A DNA stretch of 64,000 nt from positions 186,001-250,000 of the forward strand of contig CALRNH020000001.1 of the NCBI GenBank assembly GCA_943369485.1, written 5' to 3'. The translations under genes and the position numbers were made by a program. This document shows, one piece after another, positions 51,640 to 60,782 of the stretch. A model generated the notes under the pieces. It saw only the letters and a list, made by a program, of their open reading frames with translations, ran no database searches and was not told the DNA's origin. Origin of the DNA: ATX-6F1 sp943369485. Its GTDB lineage: Bacteria; Cyanobacteriota; Cyanobacteriia; PCC-6307; Cyanobiaceae. How positions within the stretch are numbered: position 1 is the first letter of the stretch; every line of letters starts with the position of its first letter.

Positions 51640-51885
51640 TCAGGGCCTTCCCTCCTCTGTAAGCGGTTCGTTCCGGCGGATGCGCAGCAGCTCGTGCTCG
51701 ATGAAACCGGGACCTTCGCTCTCCACGTCCGCCAGGAAGACCGGCAGCGCCAACTCCAGCTCACTTCGGCGCAGGAAAGGACCGAACCAGTAGGTGACCT
51801 CGGGGGAGCGGGTATGAATCCGCGCCCACCAGGCCAGCCCGAGGCCATTGGCCAGGCTTCGGATCGGCCATAGCAGGGAAGACAT
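51640..51885 (-). CDS. DUF1816 domain protein
   Basis: This 81-residue cyanobacterial protein has the typical core LGLAWWARIHTRSPEVTYWFGPFLRRSELELALPVFLADVESEG followed by FIEHELLRIRRNEP. The family is linked to phycobilisome-related CpcD-like folds in annotations, but its function is not established. It is 33 bp upstream of gatA on the same strand. Confidence 0.75.
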   Translation of the reverse strand: MSSLLWPIRSLANGLGLAWWARIHTRSPEVTYWFGPFLRRSELELALPVFLADVESEGPGFIEHELLRIRRNEPLTEEGRP

Positions 51886-51938
51886 CGCGACAGATGCAGT
51901 CGTTTCATTCTGAACGGCCCCCGGCCGTCGATCCGGCT

Positions 51939-54104
51939 TCAGAACCGGATGTCCTCACCGACAACGGCCCCCAACTCCGTTGCTGCCGACGGGGCTGGAT
52001 CGGTGGCTTCATTGGCCAAAGCCGCGCTCCAGGCAGATTCCAGCCCAGGGGAATCGCTGTCAGCGGCGCCCTGGGGAAGCGCGTCAGTGGTGAAGCCCCG
52101 ATCATCAGGGTCGTTGTTCTCGATGGGCGAGGAGGCCAGGGGCGCAGGACCTGGAACCGTGGGCAGGTCTGACCCATCGCTCGGCTCCGGGTCTGAGTGG
52201 ATCCGACCATGGAGTTCTGAATCCTCGCCAACGTCTTCAGAAGTGGCTGAGGGCCAGGCCTGCGCGGTCTGGCTGTGTAGCACCACAATGTCCTCCTCCA
52301 AAGAATCACCATCCCCAGGCTGGGCCTGCAGCGAATGCGCTTCGTTGGTGACGGCTCCATGGCTCACCTCGAGCTCGGCTCCAGCCTCTGCGGAGCCAGC
52401 ACTGGCCCTGGAGGGGCGGGTGCTCAGCAGCGGACGCACCAATCGGGGGGCCGGGGCGGAACCAGTGATCTGGCGCATCCAGCCCCTTCGGGCCACTTCA
52501 TAGAGCAGCAACGCCGTGGCCACCGAGGCGTTCAGGCTGGGGGTCGCTCCCCGCAGCGGGATGCGCACCAACTGGTCGCAGTGCTTGCGCGTGAGCATCG
52601 AGAGGCCATCGCCCTCCGAGCCAGTCACGATCACCAGTGGACCATCGAGCGTCGCCTCGGTCAGGCTGACGCTTCCCTCCTCGGCCAGACCGATCACCCG
52701 GTAGCCCTCCTGCTTGAGGGTGTCGAGCGATCGATTGAGGTTGACCACCCGCGCCACCGGCAGGTGCTCCAGAGCCCCTGCGGCCACCTTGGCCACCGAG
52801 CCGGTGAGACCGGCTGAGCGACGCTGGGGCAGCACCAGGCCGTGGGCGCCAAGGGCCTCGGCGCTGCGCACGATCGCCCCCAGGTTGTGGGGATCGGTGA
52901 GGCCATCGACCGCCATCAGCAGCGGCGGCTCTTCCAGCTTGCGGCAGCCCTCGATCAGGGCCTCCAGATCGACGGTTTCAGCGGCGGCGGTCTGCAGCAC
53001 GATGCCCTGGTGAACAGCTCCACCGGTGAGCTGGCCCAGGCGGGCCCAGGTGACCTCCTCCACCAGCACCCCCGAAGACTTGGCCTCCCGAAGCAGTTGC
53101 AGGAACTTGGGGCTGAAGCGCAGTTCGGGCGTGCACCAGATCCTGTGGATGGGTCGCTCGGATTCCAGCGTCGCCTGGGCCGAGTGACGCCCCCAGATCA
53201 GATCGTCGGCGGGGGCGGCACCGAAGCGCTCAGAGCCGGAGGTGGGCTCAGCGCCGAACTCTGTGTCCGGAGTGCGCGCGCCCTGGCCCGCCCCAGCAGG
53301 ACCAGGCCCGCTGGGGCGATCGGGCCCCTCCTGGGTGGTGCGGCCGGGGCGGCCGGCGGGCGAGCGATCGTCACCGCGTTGGTACCCAGCGCCTGGTTCG
53401 GGGCTTCGGCGGCCGAAGCGCCCACCGACCGGGCGTGAGCCGGTCGGGCGGGAACCGATGGGGCGGGAACGTTCACCCCAGGCCCCGTCAGAGGGGCGGC
53501 CCTCGGAAGGGCGCGCCTCGAAGCGGTTGCCCCGAGGCCGCTCGCCGTAGGGGCGATCCCCTGAGGAGCTGAAACGATCGGGCCTGGGGGCCTTGAAGCG
53601 ATCCGCCCCAGGCCCACGGCCCTCAGGACGGCGTGCCTGGTAGCCGCCACCTTCGGCGCCACGTCCCACGGCGCCACGTCCCTCTGAGCTGCGGCCCTCT
53701 GAGCTGCGACCCTCGGCACCACGGCCTTCAAACGAGCGCCCCTCAAAGGGGCGGCGCTCGACGCCCCGCCCCTCAGGCCGGCGGCCCTCAAACCTGGAAC
53801 CCTCTGGCTTGCGGGGATCCGAGCGGCGGCCTTCGAAGCGGCGGGGCTCATAGCGGCCCCCCGCCGGCCTGGGGCCATCCCGACGACTCTCGCTGCCGCG
53901 CTCATCACGGCGTGCCCCTCCACGCTCTCCCCCACCCCGTTCACCGTCATCACGCCATTCCGGTCTTGGGCCCCTGAAGGCGGCGCCCGAACGGGGGGCG
54001 GCGAAACGGGATGAGCCAAGGCGGGAAGGTTTCGCTCCCCGGGGGCCTTCAGCGGCGGAGCCCGCCCCTGAACCCTTGTCCCGGCGGATGAATTTTGGGC
54101 TCAT
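51939..54104 (-). CDS. TrmH/SpoU-family 2'-O-ribose methyltransferase with long disordered arms
   Basis: The catalytic part (about residues 300-545) starts DDLIWGRHSAQATLESERPIHRIW and has the SpoU motifs VDGLTDPHNLGAIVRSAEALGAHGLVLP, IVTGSEGDGLS and PLRGATPSLNASVATALLLYE, as in 23S rRNA Gm2251 methylase RlmB. An N-terminal arm of about 300 residues is dominated by EGR, RFEGRR and GSRP-type repeats. A C-terminal arm of about 175 residues is acidic. The ATG at 54102-54104 follows mrnC by 19 bp. The target base is inferred. Confidence 0.88.
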   Translation of the reverse strand: MSPKFIRRDKGSGAGSAAEGPRGAKPSRLGSSRFAAPRSGAAFRGPRPEWRDDGERGGGERGGARRDERGSESRRDGPRPAGGRYEPRRFEGRRSDPRKPEGSRFEGRRPEGRGVERRPFEGRSFEGRGAEGRSSEGRSSEGRGAVGRGAEGGGYQARRPEGRGPGADRFKAPRPDRFSSSGDRPYGERPRGNRFEARPSEGRPSDGAWGERSRPIGSRPTGSRPVGGRFGRRSPEPGAGYQRGDDRSPAGRPGRTTQEGPDRPSGPGPAGAGQGARTPDTEFGAEPTSGSERFGAAPADDLIWGRHSAQATLESERPIHRIWCTPELRFSPKFLQLLREAKSSGVLVEEVTWARLGQLTGGAVHQGIVLQTAAAETVDLEALIEGCRKLEEPPLLMAVDGLTDPHNLGAIVRSAEALGAHGLVLPQRRSAGLTGSVAKVAAGALEHLPVARVVNLNRSLDTLKQEGYRVIGLAEEGSVSLTEATLDGPLVIVTGSEGDGLSMLTRKHCDQLVRIPLRGATPSLNASVATALLLYEVARRGWMRQITGSAPAPRLVRPLLSTRPSRASAGSAEAGAELEVSHGAVTNEAHSLQAQPGDGDSLEEDIVVLHSQTAQAWPSATSEDVGEDSELHGRIHSDPEPSDGSDLPTVPGPAPLASSPIENNDPDDRGFTTDALPQGAADSDSPGLESAWSAALANEATDPAPSAATELGAVVGEDIRF

Positions 54105-54123
54105 GGCAGAAACGGGCGAAGGG

Positions 54124-54585
54124 CTAAGGGTCGGTCTGATCCAGTCGATCCAGCAGCTGAGCCAGCCGGTTCGGGTTCTGCAGAAAGAGCCAGCCCACCA
54201 TTGTCTCAAATCCCGTCGCCCGGCCATAGATTCCGGCTTCCCCCTTCCTGGGACCCTGACCGGCCCGGTTGCGGCCCCGCCGCACCCACTCCAGTTCCTG
54301 GCCTTCAAGCAGCGGTTCGAGACGCTCCAGGGCAGCGGCCTGAGCCTGGGCCCGCACATCGTTGACCACCGCCCCATGGAGTTCCTGCACCCGGCCAGGA
54401 CGCTGGCAGCGGCGCAGACGCTGGTGCAGTTCCCACACCGCATCCCCCAGCCAGGCCAGCTGCAGGGGGGTCAACTGGTCCGCCGGACAGAGGGATCGGG
54501 CCCGCTCCAGCCAGGCCCCAGCCAGTTCACTGCCTTCCTGGTGGACCCGGAATCCGAGCGGTTCAGGCGGTGGCGAGGGAGCCAA
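54124..54585 (-). CDS. mrnC: Mini-ribonuclease 3
   Basis: MrnC is a RNase III-like enzyme without a dsRNA-binding domain that matures 23S rRNA. The 153-residue protein has PLQLAWLGDAVWELHQRLR (catalytic Asp), HGAVVNDVRAQAQAAALERL, and EWVRRGRNRAGQG ... ATGFETMVGWLFLQNPNRL. It starts at TTG 54583-54585 inside the end of the STAS gene. Grouping with the TrmH-type methylase suggests a ribosome-maturation operon. Confidence 0.9.
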   Translation of the reverse strand: MAPSPPPEPLGFRVHQEGSELAGAWLERARSLCPADQLTPLQLAWLGDAVWELHQRLRRCQRPGRVQELHGAVVNDVRAQAQAAALERLEPLLEGQELEWVRRGRNRAGQGPRKGEAGIYGRATGFETMVGWLFLQNPNRLAQLLDRLDQTDP

Positions 54586-54913
54586 TCGCCGTCTCCAGGT
54601 CGGGCTGCAGGTGCAGGAAGCTCTCCAGGCGCACCAGCTTCACGGTCTGCACGACCCGGGCATTACCCACCACCTGGAACTGCAGATGTGCCTCATTGCA
54701 CTGCTTGGCCAGTTGGACCATGGCCCCGAGGCCTGAGGAATCGATGAAATCGATGCGGCTGAGGTCAATCACCAGAGCCAGGGCGGCATTCTTGCGATGC
54801 TCGGTGATGAACTCCAGGAACTGCTTCTCGGAGTAAGCATCCAACTGGCCCGTGAACCGAAAGAGCAGATAGGAGGCTGCCGGTTCGCAGCCACCCCGCA
54901 GGGAGACCGTCAA
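54563..54913 (-). CDS. STAS-domain anti-sigma factor antagonist
   Basis: The 116-residue single STAS domain has LFRFTGQLDAYSEKQFLEF and the phosphorylation-loop motif LVIDLSRIDFIDSSGLGAMVQL (Ser in DSSGLG). In partner switching it is phosphorylated by an RsbW-like kinase, such as the one at 16292-16744. The only good start in frame is TTG 54911-54913. It overlaps mrnC by 23 bp. Confidence 0.88.
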   Translation of the reverse strand: MTVSLRGGCEPAASYLLFRFTGQLDAYSEKQFLEFITEHRKNAALALVIDLSRIDFIDSSGLGAMVQLAKQCNEAHLQFQVVGNARVVQTVKLVRLESFLHLQPDLETAIGSLATA

Positions 54914-55042
54914 TCGCTGCAGATCCGTGATCGGTCCAGTCCTCGTACGTCACAAGCGTCAGAAGTGTAGGGATCTCTTCCCTCGCTGGAACCGGCTCGA
55001 ACCATTGGCAACGAAGTGACGCGACTCCTGGGCCGAACGGTC

Positions 55043-56206
55043 TCAGCCGGGTCGGCGCTCGGCCATCAAGGCAACGAAACGGCCGAAGTGGTGATCGGCA
55101 TCGTGGGGACCGGGGCTGGCCTCTGGGTGGTATTGAACTCCGAACACAGGCAGGTGCCGGTGGACAAGGGCCGCCACGGTGCGGTCGTTGAGGTTGTAGT
55201 GGGTGATCTCCACCGGCTCGTTCGCCAGGGACTCGGCCTCGATGGCGAAGCCATGGTTCTGGCTGGTGATCTCCACCAGGCCGGAACTGCCGCAGGGATG
55301 GTTGAGGCCGCGGTGGCCGAACGCCAGCTTGAAGGTGCGTCCCCCCAGGGCCAGCCCCAGGATCTGGTGCCCCAGGCAGATGCCGAACACCGGCAGGTTC
55401 TGCTGCTGCAGCAGGCCACGGGCCAGCTCGATGCCAGGGGTCACGGCGGCGGGATCGCCCGGCCCATTGGAGAGAAAGACCCCTTCGGGCTCATGGGCCA
55501 GCACGGAGGCCAGATCACTGCCCGCGGGCAACACGGTGATGGCGCAGCCGTGGGCCACCAGCCGCTCCAGGATCGCCCGCTTGATGCCGAAGTCGATCGC
55601 CACCACCCGGTAAGGCCGCTCGGGCCGCTGCTGCAGCCGCTGGTCGAAGGCCGCGGGGCACAACGACTCCCAGTCGTAGGCCTCTGAGGTACTGACCCGT
55701 TCGGCGAGGTTGAGACCCTCCATGGAGGGGGCCTGGCGCACGAGATCCATGAGCTGTGCCACCGGGGTGCCGTCGCTGCTGATCGCACCGTTGATGGCGC
55801 CACCGTCGCGCAGGTGCCGCACCAGGGCGCGGGTGTCCACGCCGGCGATGCCCACCACTCCCTCCTGTTGCAGCCACTGGTCCAGATCGCCCCGTTGGCG
55901 CCAGCTGCTGGCCACGGGCGCCAGCTGGCGGGCGATCACGCCGCGGATGGAGGCGTGGCCAGCCTCCTGATCCTCGGGGTTGACCCCGGTGTTGCCGAGC
56001 TCGGGATAGGTGAAGGTGATCAGCTGGCCGGCGTAGCTGGGGTCTGTCATCACCTCCTGATAGCCGGTCATGCCCGTGTTGAAGACCACCTCGCCCAGCA
56101 CGGTGCCGACGGCCCCGAAACCCTTGCCTCGTAACACCAGGCCATCGGCCAACACCAGCAGGGCTTCCCGCTGTTCGATGGCGGGCGCGGCGGCAGTCAA
56201 CGGCAT
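55043..56206 (-). CDS. carA: Carbamoyl-phosphate synthase small subunit
   Basis: CarA hydrolyses glutamine and passes ammonia to CarB. The 387-residue protein has LVLADGLVLRGKGFGAVGTVLGEVVFNTGMTGYQE, the amidotransferase triad in PVFGICLGHQILGLALGG (Cys), and YHPEASPGPHD (His, Glu). The ATG at 56204-56206 gives MPLTAAAPA; an earlier ATG at 56242 would overlap trpD. It lies 19 bp after trpD. Confidence 0.95.
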   Translation of the reverse strand: MPLTAAAPAIEQREALLVLADGLVLRGKGFGAVGTVLGEVVFNTGMTGYQEVMTDPSYAGQLITFTYPELGNTGVNPEDQEAGHASIRGVIARQLAPVASSWRQRGDLDQWLQQEGVVGIAGVDTRALVRHLRDGGAINGAISSDGTPVAQLMDLVRQAPSMEGLNLAERVSTSEAYDWESLCPAAFDQRLQQRPERPYRVVAIDFGIKRAILERLVAHGCAITVLPAGSDLASVLAHEPEGVFLSNGPGDPAAVTPGIELARGLLQQQNLPVFGICLGHQILGLALGGRTFKLAFGHRGLNHPCGSSGLVEITSQNHGFAIEAESLANEPVEITHYNLNDRTVAALVHRHLPVFGVQYHPEASPGPHDADHHFGRFVALMAERRPG

Positions 56207-56225
56207 CCCTGGCTCGGCCACTTGA

Positions 56226-57272
56226 TCATCCCCCAGCGCCATCCGAGGCCAGGGCCGAACGGAGAGCGAGCAGACGCCCCCAGGCCTCGCCGGAGTCCAG
56301 GGCCGCCAGGGCCGCGGGCAGGGCGTCTGCCACGGAGTCGAAGCGAGCGGCGGCCCAGAGCACCAGAGCGGTGTTGAGGGCGACCACATCGCGCTGGGCG
56401 CTGGTGCCTCGCCCCCGCAGCACCGCTTCGAGGATCGCCTGGTTGGTGGCCAGGTCGCCGCCGGCCAGGGCCTCGGCGGAGGCGGCCTCCAGGCCCAGGG
56501 CCAGGGGATCGAGCTTGCCGGCGCTGATCCGTTCGCCCTCCACCAGCCGCAGCTCGCTCACACCCGAGAGGGTGGCCTCATCGAGCCCGCCATGGCCGTG
56601 GACCACCACGGCCCGACGCAGACCCAACCGGCCGAGGGCCTCGGCCATCGGATCGAGCAGGTCGGCGCGGGCCACCCCCAGCACCTGGGCCTCGGGAGCC
56701 AATGGATTGACCAGCGGACCGAGCAGGTTGAACACCGTGCGCACCCCGAGGCTGCGCCGCAGCGGGGCCAGGCCCACCAGGGCCGGATGCCATCCAGGGG
56801 CGAACAGAAACGTGACGCCCGCCCGGGGCAGTGCCGCCATCACCTCGGCCGCAGGAGCCTTGAGGTTGAGGCCCAGGGCTTCGAGCACATCGGCGGAGCC
56901 GACCCGGCCACTGGCGCTGCGGTTGCCGTGCTTGGCCACCGTGGCGCCACAGGCGGCGGCGGTGAAGGCCACCGCCGTGGAGATGTTGAAGCTGTCGGCG
57001 CCATCCCCCCCGGTGCCGCAGGTGTCCACCAGGGGCAGATCGGGCCGCTCGCCGGGCACGGGGCAGGCCTGGCGCAGCACCCGGGCCATGGCGGCCAGTT
57101 CCTCACCGGTTGGTCCCTTGGCCCGCAGGGCCGCCAGCAGAGCCCCGGTCAGAACGGGATCGATGCGTTCATCGAGCCAGCCCCCCATCAAGGCCGTCGC
57201 CTCGTCCCCAGTCAGTGGTCGGCCCTGCAACAGCGTTTCCAAAAGAGCTGGCCAGGAGGTCGTTTCAGCCAT
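56226..57272 (-). CDS. trpD: Anthranilate phosphoribosyltransferase
   Basis: TrpD joins anthranilate to PRPP in tryptophan synthesis. The 348-residue protein has the PRPP motif VDTCGTGGDGADSFNISTAVAF, KHGNRSASGRVGSADVLEALG and NLLGPLVNPLAPEAQVLGV. A 150-bp leader with three stem-loops, the last a terminator, precedes it. Confidence 0.95.
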   Translation of the reverse strand: MAETTSWPALLETLLQGRPLTGDEATALMGGWLDERIDPVLTGALLAALRAKGPTGEELAAMARVLRQACPVPGERPDLPLVDTCGTGGDGADSFNISTAVAFTAAACGATVAKHGNRSASGRVGSADVLEALGLNLKAPAAEVMAALPRAGVTFLFAPGWHPALVGLAPLRRSLGVRTVFNLLGPLVNPLAPEAQVLGVARADLLDPMAEALGRLGLRRAVVVHGHGGLDEATLSGVSELRLVEGERISAGKLDPLALGLEAASAEALAGGDLATNQAILEAVLRGRGTSAQRDVVALNTALVLWAAARFDSVADALPAALAALDSGEAWGRLLALRSALASDGAGG

Positions 57273-57302
57273 CCGGGGCGGTCGGTTGCGGGGGGAGCTC
57301 AG

Positions 57303-57402
57303 AAAAAAGCCCGGGTGCAGTGCACGCCGGGCCGGGTGATGGGGACAATCCCACTATCACCCGAAGGGGGCCTTTCTGGCGAACACCCGCTGGAGTGTTC
57401 GC
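57303..57402 (-). terminator. Stem-loop leader and intrinsic terminator before trpD
   Basis: Read on the minus strand, a perfect 8-bp hairpin GCGAACAC/GTGTTCGC (57402-57379) comes first. It is followed by GGGTGAT/ATCACCC (57362-57334) with an inner GGG/CCC pair, then a GC-rich stem GCCCGG/CCGGGC (57332-57309) followed by six T (57308-57303). The terminator ends 30 bp before the trpD ATG. It may simply end DUF3288 transcription or may be an attenuator. No Trp-rich leader peptide is visible. Confidence 0.7.
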
Positions 57403-57425
57403 AACGTTGATTTCAATCCATGCCC

Positions 57426-57746
57426 TCAGTCGTTGGTCTGGTCTGCCGTATCGAAACCGGAGCCCACCGGCTCCTGCTGGGCCAGGGCCCCGGGCCGGTG
57501 GCCGGCGGCCCAGATCGCGCGGGTGCGCTGGTGCAGCTGCTGGCGATCGAGGCCCCACAGGCTCAGGGTCTTGGCCAGGTCGTCCTGGAGGTCACGGGCA
57601 CCGGGGAAGCCCTCGTAGCGCATCGCCAACCGTGCCAGTTCCACCAGGTCCTGGTCCACCGGTGCGCTCACCGCCAACAAGCGGTCGACCAGGTCCCGGT
57701 CGGTGGCATAGAGGGGATGGGTCTGGAGGACTTCGGTTTCGGCCAT
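57426..57746 (-). CDS. DUF3288 family protein
   Basis: This 106-residue cyanobacterial protein starts MAETEVLQTHPLYATDRDLVDRLLAVSAPVDQDLVELARLAMRYEGFPGARDLQDDLAKTLSLWGL, the DUF3288 pattern as I know it. The C terminus is less ordered. It is divergent from the ABC exporter gene. The function is unknown. Confidence 0.78.
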   Translation of the reverse strand: MAETEVLQTHPLYATDRDLVDRLLAVSAPVDQDLVELARLAMRYEGFPGARDLQDDLAKTLSLWGLDRQQLHQRTRAIWAAGHRPGALAQQEPVGSGFDTADQTND

Positions 57747-57827
57747 CACTGCGGGTCCGGCGCCGGATCGTAGGGGGCTCCAGCATGGCCCCGGGATCCG
57801 TAGGTTGGGGCCACCCTGCCCACCCCG

Positions 57828-59576
57828 ATGGCCGCCCTCCGCCCTGGCCTGCTCTGGAGTTACCTCCGGCCCCACCGCCAGCAGCTTCTGGTCGGTGTGG
57901 TGGCCCTGCTGGTGGTGAACCTGCTGAGCGTGGCGATCCCGCTGATCGTTCGCAGCGCGATCGACGGGCTGAAGGTGGGTTTTGCCCTCAGCGATGTGCT
58001 GAAGCAAGCCGCTCTGATCGTGGTGCTGGCGACGGTGATGGGCGGCGCCCGGCTCTATTCCCGCCTGGTGGTGTTCGGTGTCGGGCGCCAGGTGGAGGTG
58101 AACCTGCGCCAGCGCATCTTCGATCACATGCTGCGCCAGGAACCGGGCTGGGTGCAGACCACCGGCAGTGGCGAGGTGATCAGCCGGGCCACCAGCGACG
58201 TCGAGAACGTGCGCCGGCTGCTGGGCTTCGCCGTGCTCAGCCTCAGCAACACCGCCCTGGCCTACGCCTTCACCCTGCCGGCGATGCTGTTGATCGACCC
58301 CTGGCTGAGCCTGGCGGCCCTGGCGATCTACCCGGTGATGCTCTCGGTTGTGCGCCTGTTCGGCGGCCGGATGATGGGCCAGCAGCGACTCCAGCAGGAG
58401 GACCTCGCCAGGCTCAGCGACCTGATCCAGGAGGACCTCTCCGGCATCAGCGCGATCAAGATCTACGGCCAGGAGGCCACCGAAGAAAAGGCCTTCGCTG
58501 AACGCAATGGCCGCTACCGCGATGCCGCCCTGCGGCTTGCCCGCACCCGCAGCACCCTGTTCCCCCTGCTGGAGGGCATCTCGGCCCTGAGCCTGCTCCT
58601 GCTGCTGGCCCTCAGCAGCGGCCAACTGGAGAACGGACGGCTCAGCATCGGCGACCTGGTCGCCCTGATTCTCTATGTGGAGCGTCTGGTGTTTCCCACC
58701 GCCCTACTGGGGTTCACCCTCAACACGTTCCAGACGGGCCAGGTGAGCCTGGAGCGCGTGCAGAACCTGCTCAGCCGCCAGCCAAGCGTCCAATCGAGCC
58801 CCACACCCGTTCCCCCCAACCCCCAGGGCCAGGGGGTCCTGGAGGCCAGGGGTCTGCAGGTGCGCTATCCAGGGGCGAGCCGGCCGGCCCTGGTGGATGT
58901 GAGCTTCCGGCTCGAGCCCGGTGAGCTGGTGGCGGTGGTGGGCCCGGTGGGTTGCGGAAAGACCACCCTGGCCCGGTCCCTGGGGCGCATGGTCGAGGTC
59001 GACCCGGGGCAGCTGTTCCTCGATGGGGTCGATGTGACGGATCTTTCCCTCGACGTCCTGCGCCGCAAGGTCGCCCTGGTGCCCCAGGAGGGCTACCTGT
59101 TCACCGCCACCCTGGCGGACAACCTGCGCTATGGCGATCCCCAGGCGAGCCAGGCCCAGGTGGAGCAAGCCGCCCAAGACGCCCGGCTGGAGGGAGACAT
59201 CAAGGGCTTCCCTGACGGATACGCCACCCTCGTCGGGGAACGCGGCATCACCCTCAGCGGCGGCCAGCGTCAGCGCACGGCCCTGGGCAGGGCTCTGCTG
59301 GTGCGCACCCCCTTGCTGGTGCTCGATGACGCCCTCGCCAGTGTGGACAACAACACCGCCGCCGAGATCCTCCAGTCAGTGCGCTCCCAGCAGGGCCGCA
59401 CGATCCTGATGATCAGCCACCAGCTGTCTGCGGCGGCGGCCTGCGATCGGATCCTGGTGCTCGAGGAGGGGCGGCTGGTGCAGCAGGGGCACCACAACGA
59501 GCTGGTGAGTGTGCCGGGCACCTACCGGCGGCTGTGGGAACGCCAGGAGGCCGAGCAACAGCTTCAGGCGGTCTGA
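57828..59576 (+). CDS. ABC exporter half-transporter (MsbA/LmrA type)
   Basis: The 582-residue protein has a six-helix membrane domain (about 10-310). The nucleotide-binding domain follows, with Walker A VVGPVGCGKTTLARSLG, Q-loop VPQEGYLF, signature LSGGQRQRTALGRALL, Walker B LLVLDDALASVD and the switch histidine in ISHQLSAAAACDRI. It works as a homodimer, or as a heterodimer if a partner exists elsewhere. The substrate (lipid or drug) is not clear. Confidence 0.92.
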   Translation: MAALRPGLLWSYLRPHRQQLLVGVVALLVVNLLSVAIPLIVRSAIDGLKVGFALSDVLKQAALIVVLATVMGGARLYSRLVVFGVGRQVEVNLRQRIFDHMLRQEPGWVQTTGSGEVISRATSDVENVRRLLGFAVLSLSNTALAYAFTLPAMLLIDPWLSLAALAIYPVMLSVVRLFGGRMMGQQRLQQEDLARLSDLIQEDLSGISAIKIYGQEATEEKAFAERNGRYRDAALRLARTRSTLFPLLEGISALSLLLLLALSSGQLENGRLSIGDLVALILYVERLVFPTALLGFTLNTFQTGQVSLERVQNLLSRQPSVQSSPTPVPPNPQGQGVLEARGLQVRYPGASRPALVDVSFRLEPGELVAVVGPVGCGKTTLARSLGRMVEVDPGQLFLDGVDVTDLSLDVLRRKVALVPQEGYLFTATLADNLRYGDPQASQAQVEQAAQDARLEGDIKGFPDGYATLVGERGITLSGGQRQRTALGRALLVRTPLLVLDDALASVDNNTAAEILQSVRSQQGRTILMISHQLSAAAACDRILVLEEGRLVQQGHHNELVSVPGTYRRLWERQEAEQQLQAV

Positions 59577-59653
59577 GGGGTCTCCACTGACGCCTTTACG
59601 CGGGGTGATGGACCTCCTTGCCTAGGCTCGGCGCTGCCTCACGAGCGCGATCG

Positions 59654-60331
59654 ATGGCGGTGATGGACGACCTTCATGCAGTTCTGGGCACATCCCTGCG
59701 GGCACCCCTGCTGCCGGGCCAAGGGGAGGTGCTTTTCGGTTGCGGTTGCTTCTGGGGAGCCGAAAAAGGGTTCTGGCGCTTGCCGGGAGTGGTCACCACT
59801 GCGGTGGGCTATGCCGGCGGCACGGCAGCCAACCCCAGCTATCAGCAGGTCTGCTCCGGTCGCACCGGCCACACAGAAGTGGTGCGGGTGGTCTGGGATG
59901 AAGCCAGGATCGGTTTCAGCGATCTGCTCAAGTTGTTCTGGGAATGCCACGACCCCACCCAGGGGAATGCCCAGGGCGGTGATGTGGGCAGTCAGTACCG
60001 CTCGGCGATCTACACCGCAAACGAAGAGACCCTGGCCCTGGCCGAAGCCAGTCGGGCGGCCTATCAGGTTCTGCTGAGCGCGGCCGGGTTCGGGCCGATC
60101 ACCACCGAGATCGCCTGCGGAAAACCCTTCTTTTTCGCCGAGAGCTACCACCAGCAATACCTCGCCAAACCGGGCAGCCGGCCCTACTGCTCGGCCCAAC
60201 CCAGCGGCGTGAGCCTGGGCGATTTCAGCTCCGCCCACTACCGGCTTCCCGCCAGCGTCTGGTCCCACTACGACTGGTCGATCTCCCACTGCGTGCTGCG
60301 GGGAGACAACGCTCCGATCTCCATGCCATGA
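59654..60331 (+). CDS. msrA: Peptide methionine-S-sulfoxide reductase
   Basis: MsrA reduces the S-form of methionine sulfoxide. The 225-residue protein has the active site FGCGCFWGAEKGFW (catalytic Cys32), VVTTAVGYAGG, SGRTGHTEVVRVVWDE and HDPTQGNAQGGDVGSQYRSAIY. The ATG at 59654 is chosen over 59618. Its stop overlaps the next gene (ATGA). Confidence 0.93.
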   Translation: MAVMDDLHAVLGTSLRAPLLPGQGEVLFGCGCFWGAEKGFWRLPGVVTTAVGYAGGTAANPSYQQVCSGRTGHTEVVRVVWDEARIGFSDLLKLFWECHDPTQGNAQGGDVGSQYRSAIYTANEETLALAEASRAAYQVLLSAAGFGPITTEIACGKPFFFAESYHQQYLAKPGSRPYCSAQPSGVSLGDFSSAHYRLPASVWSHYDWSISHCVLRGDNAPISMP

Positions 60332-60777
60332 GTCGAAACGCCACCTCCGTCACGATCCTGGCGCCAGCGATGGCCAGGGCCCGATCCCTCGTACACACAG
60401 GGGCCCTGGCCGGGGGGACGGTCCGATCCCTGATCACCAGGTCAAGGCTGTCCCGGGCCGCCGCTCCGGCGTTGCTGGCCCTGGCTCCACTGCTGGCGGC
60501 CCCTGGCCTGGCGATGACATCCCCCTGGTGGGAGGACTACGCCATCAAGACCCGTTACCTCTGCCGGGGCGAGGGGGTCCTGGTGGTGGAGCGCAACGAC
60601 GCCCAGGCCTCGATCATCTCCGGCCGCTTCCGCACCACCCTGTTTCGGGAGAGCTCCGATCTGGCTGGGCTCCGCTACAAGACCAGCGAGGGGATGCGGC
60701 TGATCCTCAACGGCGATGAGCTCACCATCGAGCAGTTGCCCCAGCGGGTGCAGTGCCTGCGCACCGAGGAGGTCTGA
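60328..60777 (+). CDS. Secreted MliC-like domain protein
   Basis: This 149-residue protein has a long N terminus with a hydrophobic export signal (APALLALAPLLAAPGLAM). The mature domain resembles MliC-type lysozyme inhibitors: YLCRGEGVLVVERNDAQASI, FRESSDLAGLRYKTSEGMRLILNGDELTIEQLPQRVQC, with the pair of cysteines. It is coupled to msrA by ATGA overlap. The lysozyme-inhibitor role is only suggested. Confidence 0.65.
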   Translation: MSRNATSVTILAPAMARARSLVHTGALAGGTVRSLITRSRLSRAAAPALLALAPLLAAPGLAMTSPWWEDYAIKTRYLCRGEGVLVVERNDAQASIISGRFRTTLFRESSDLAGLRYKTSEGMRLILNGDELTIEQLPQRVQCLRTEEV

Positions 60778-60782
60778 GGGCG

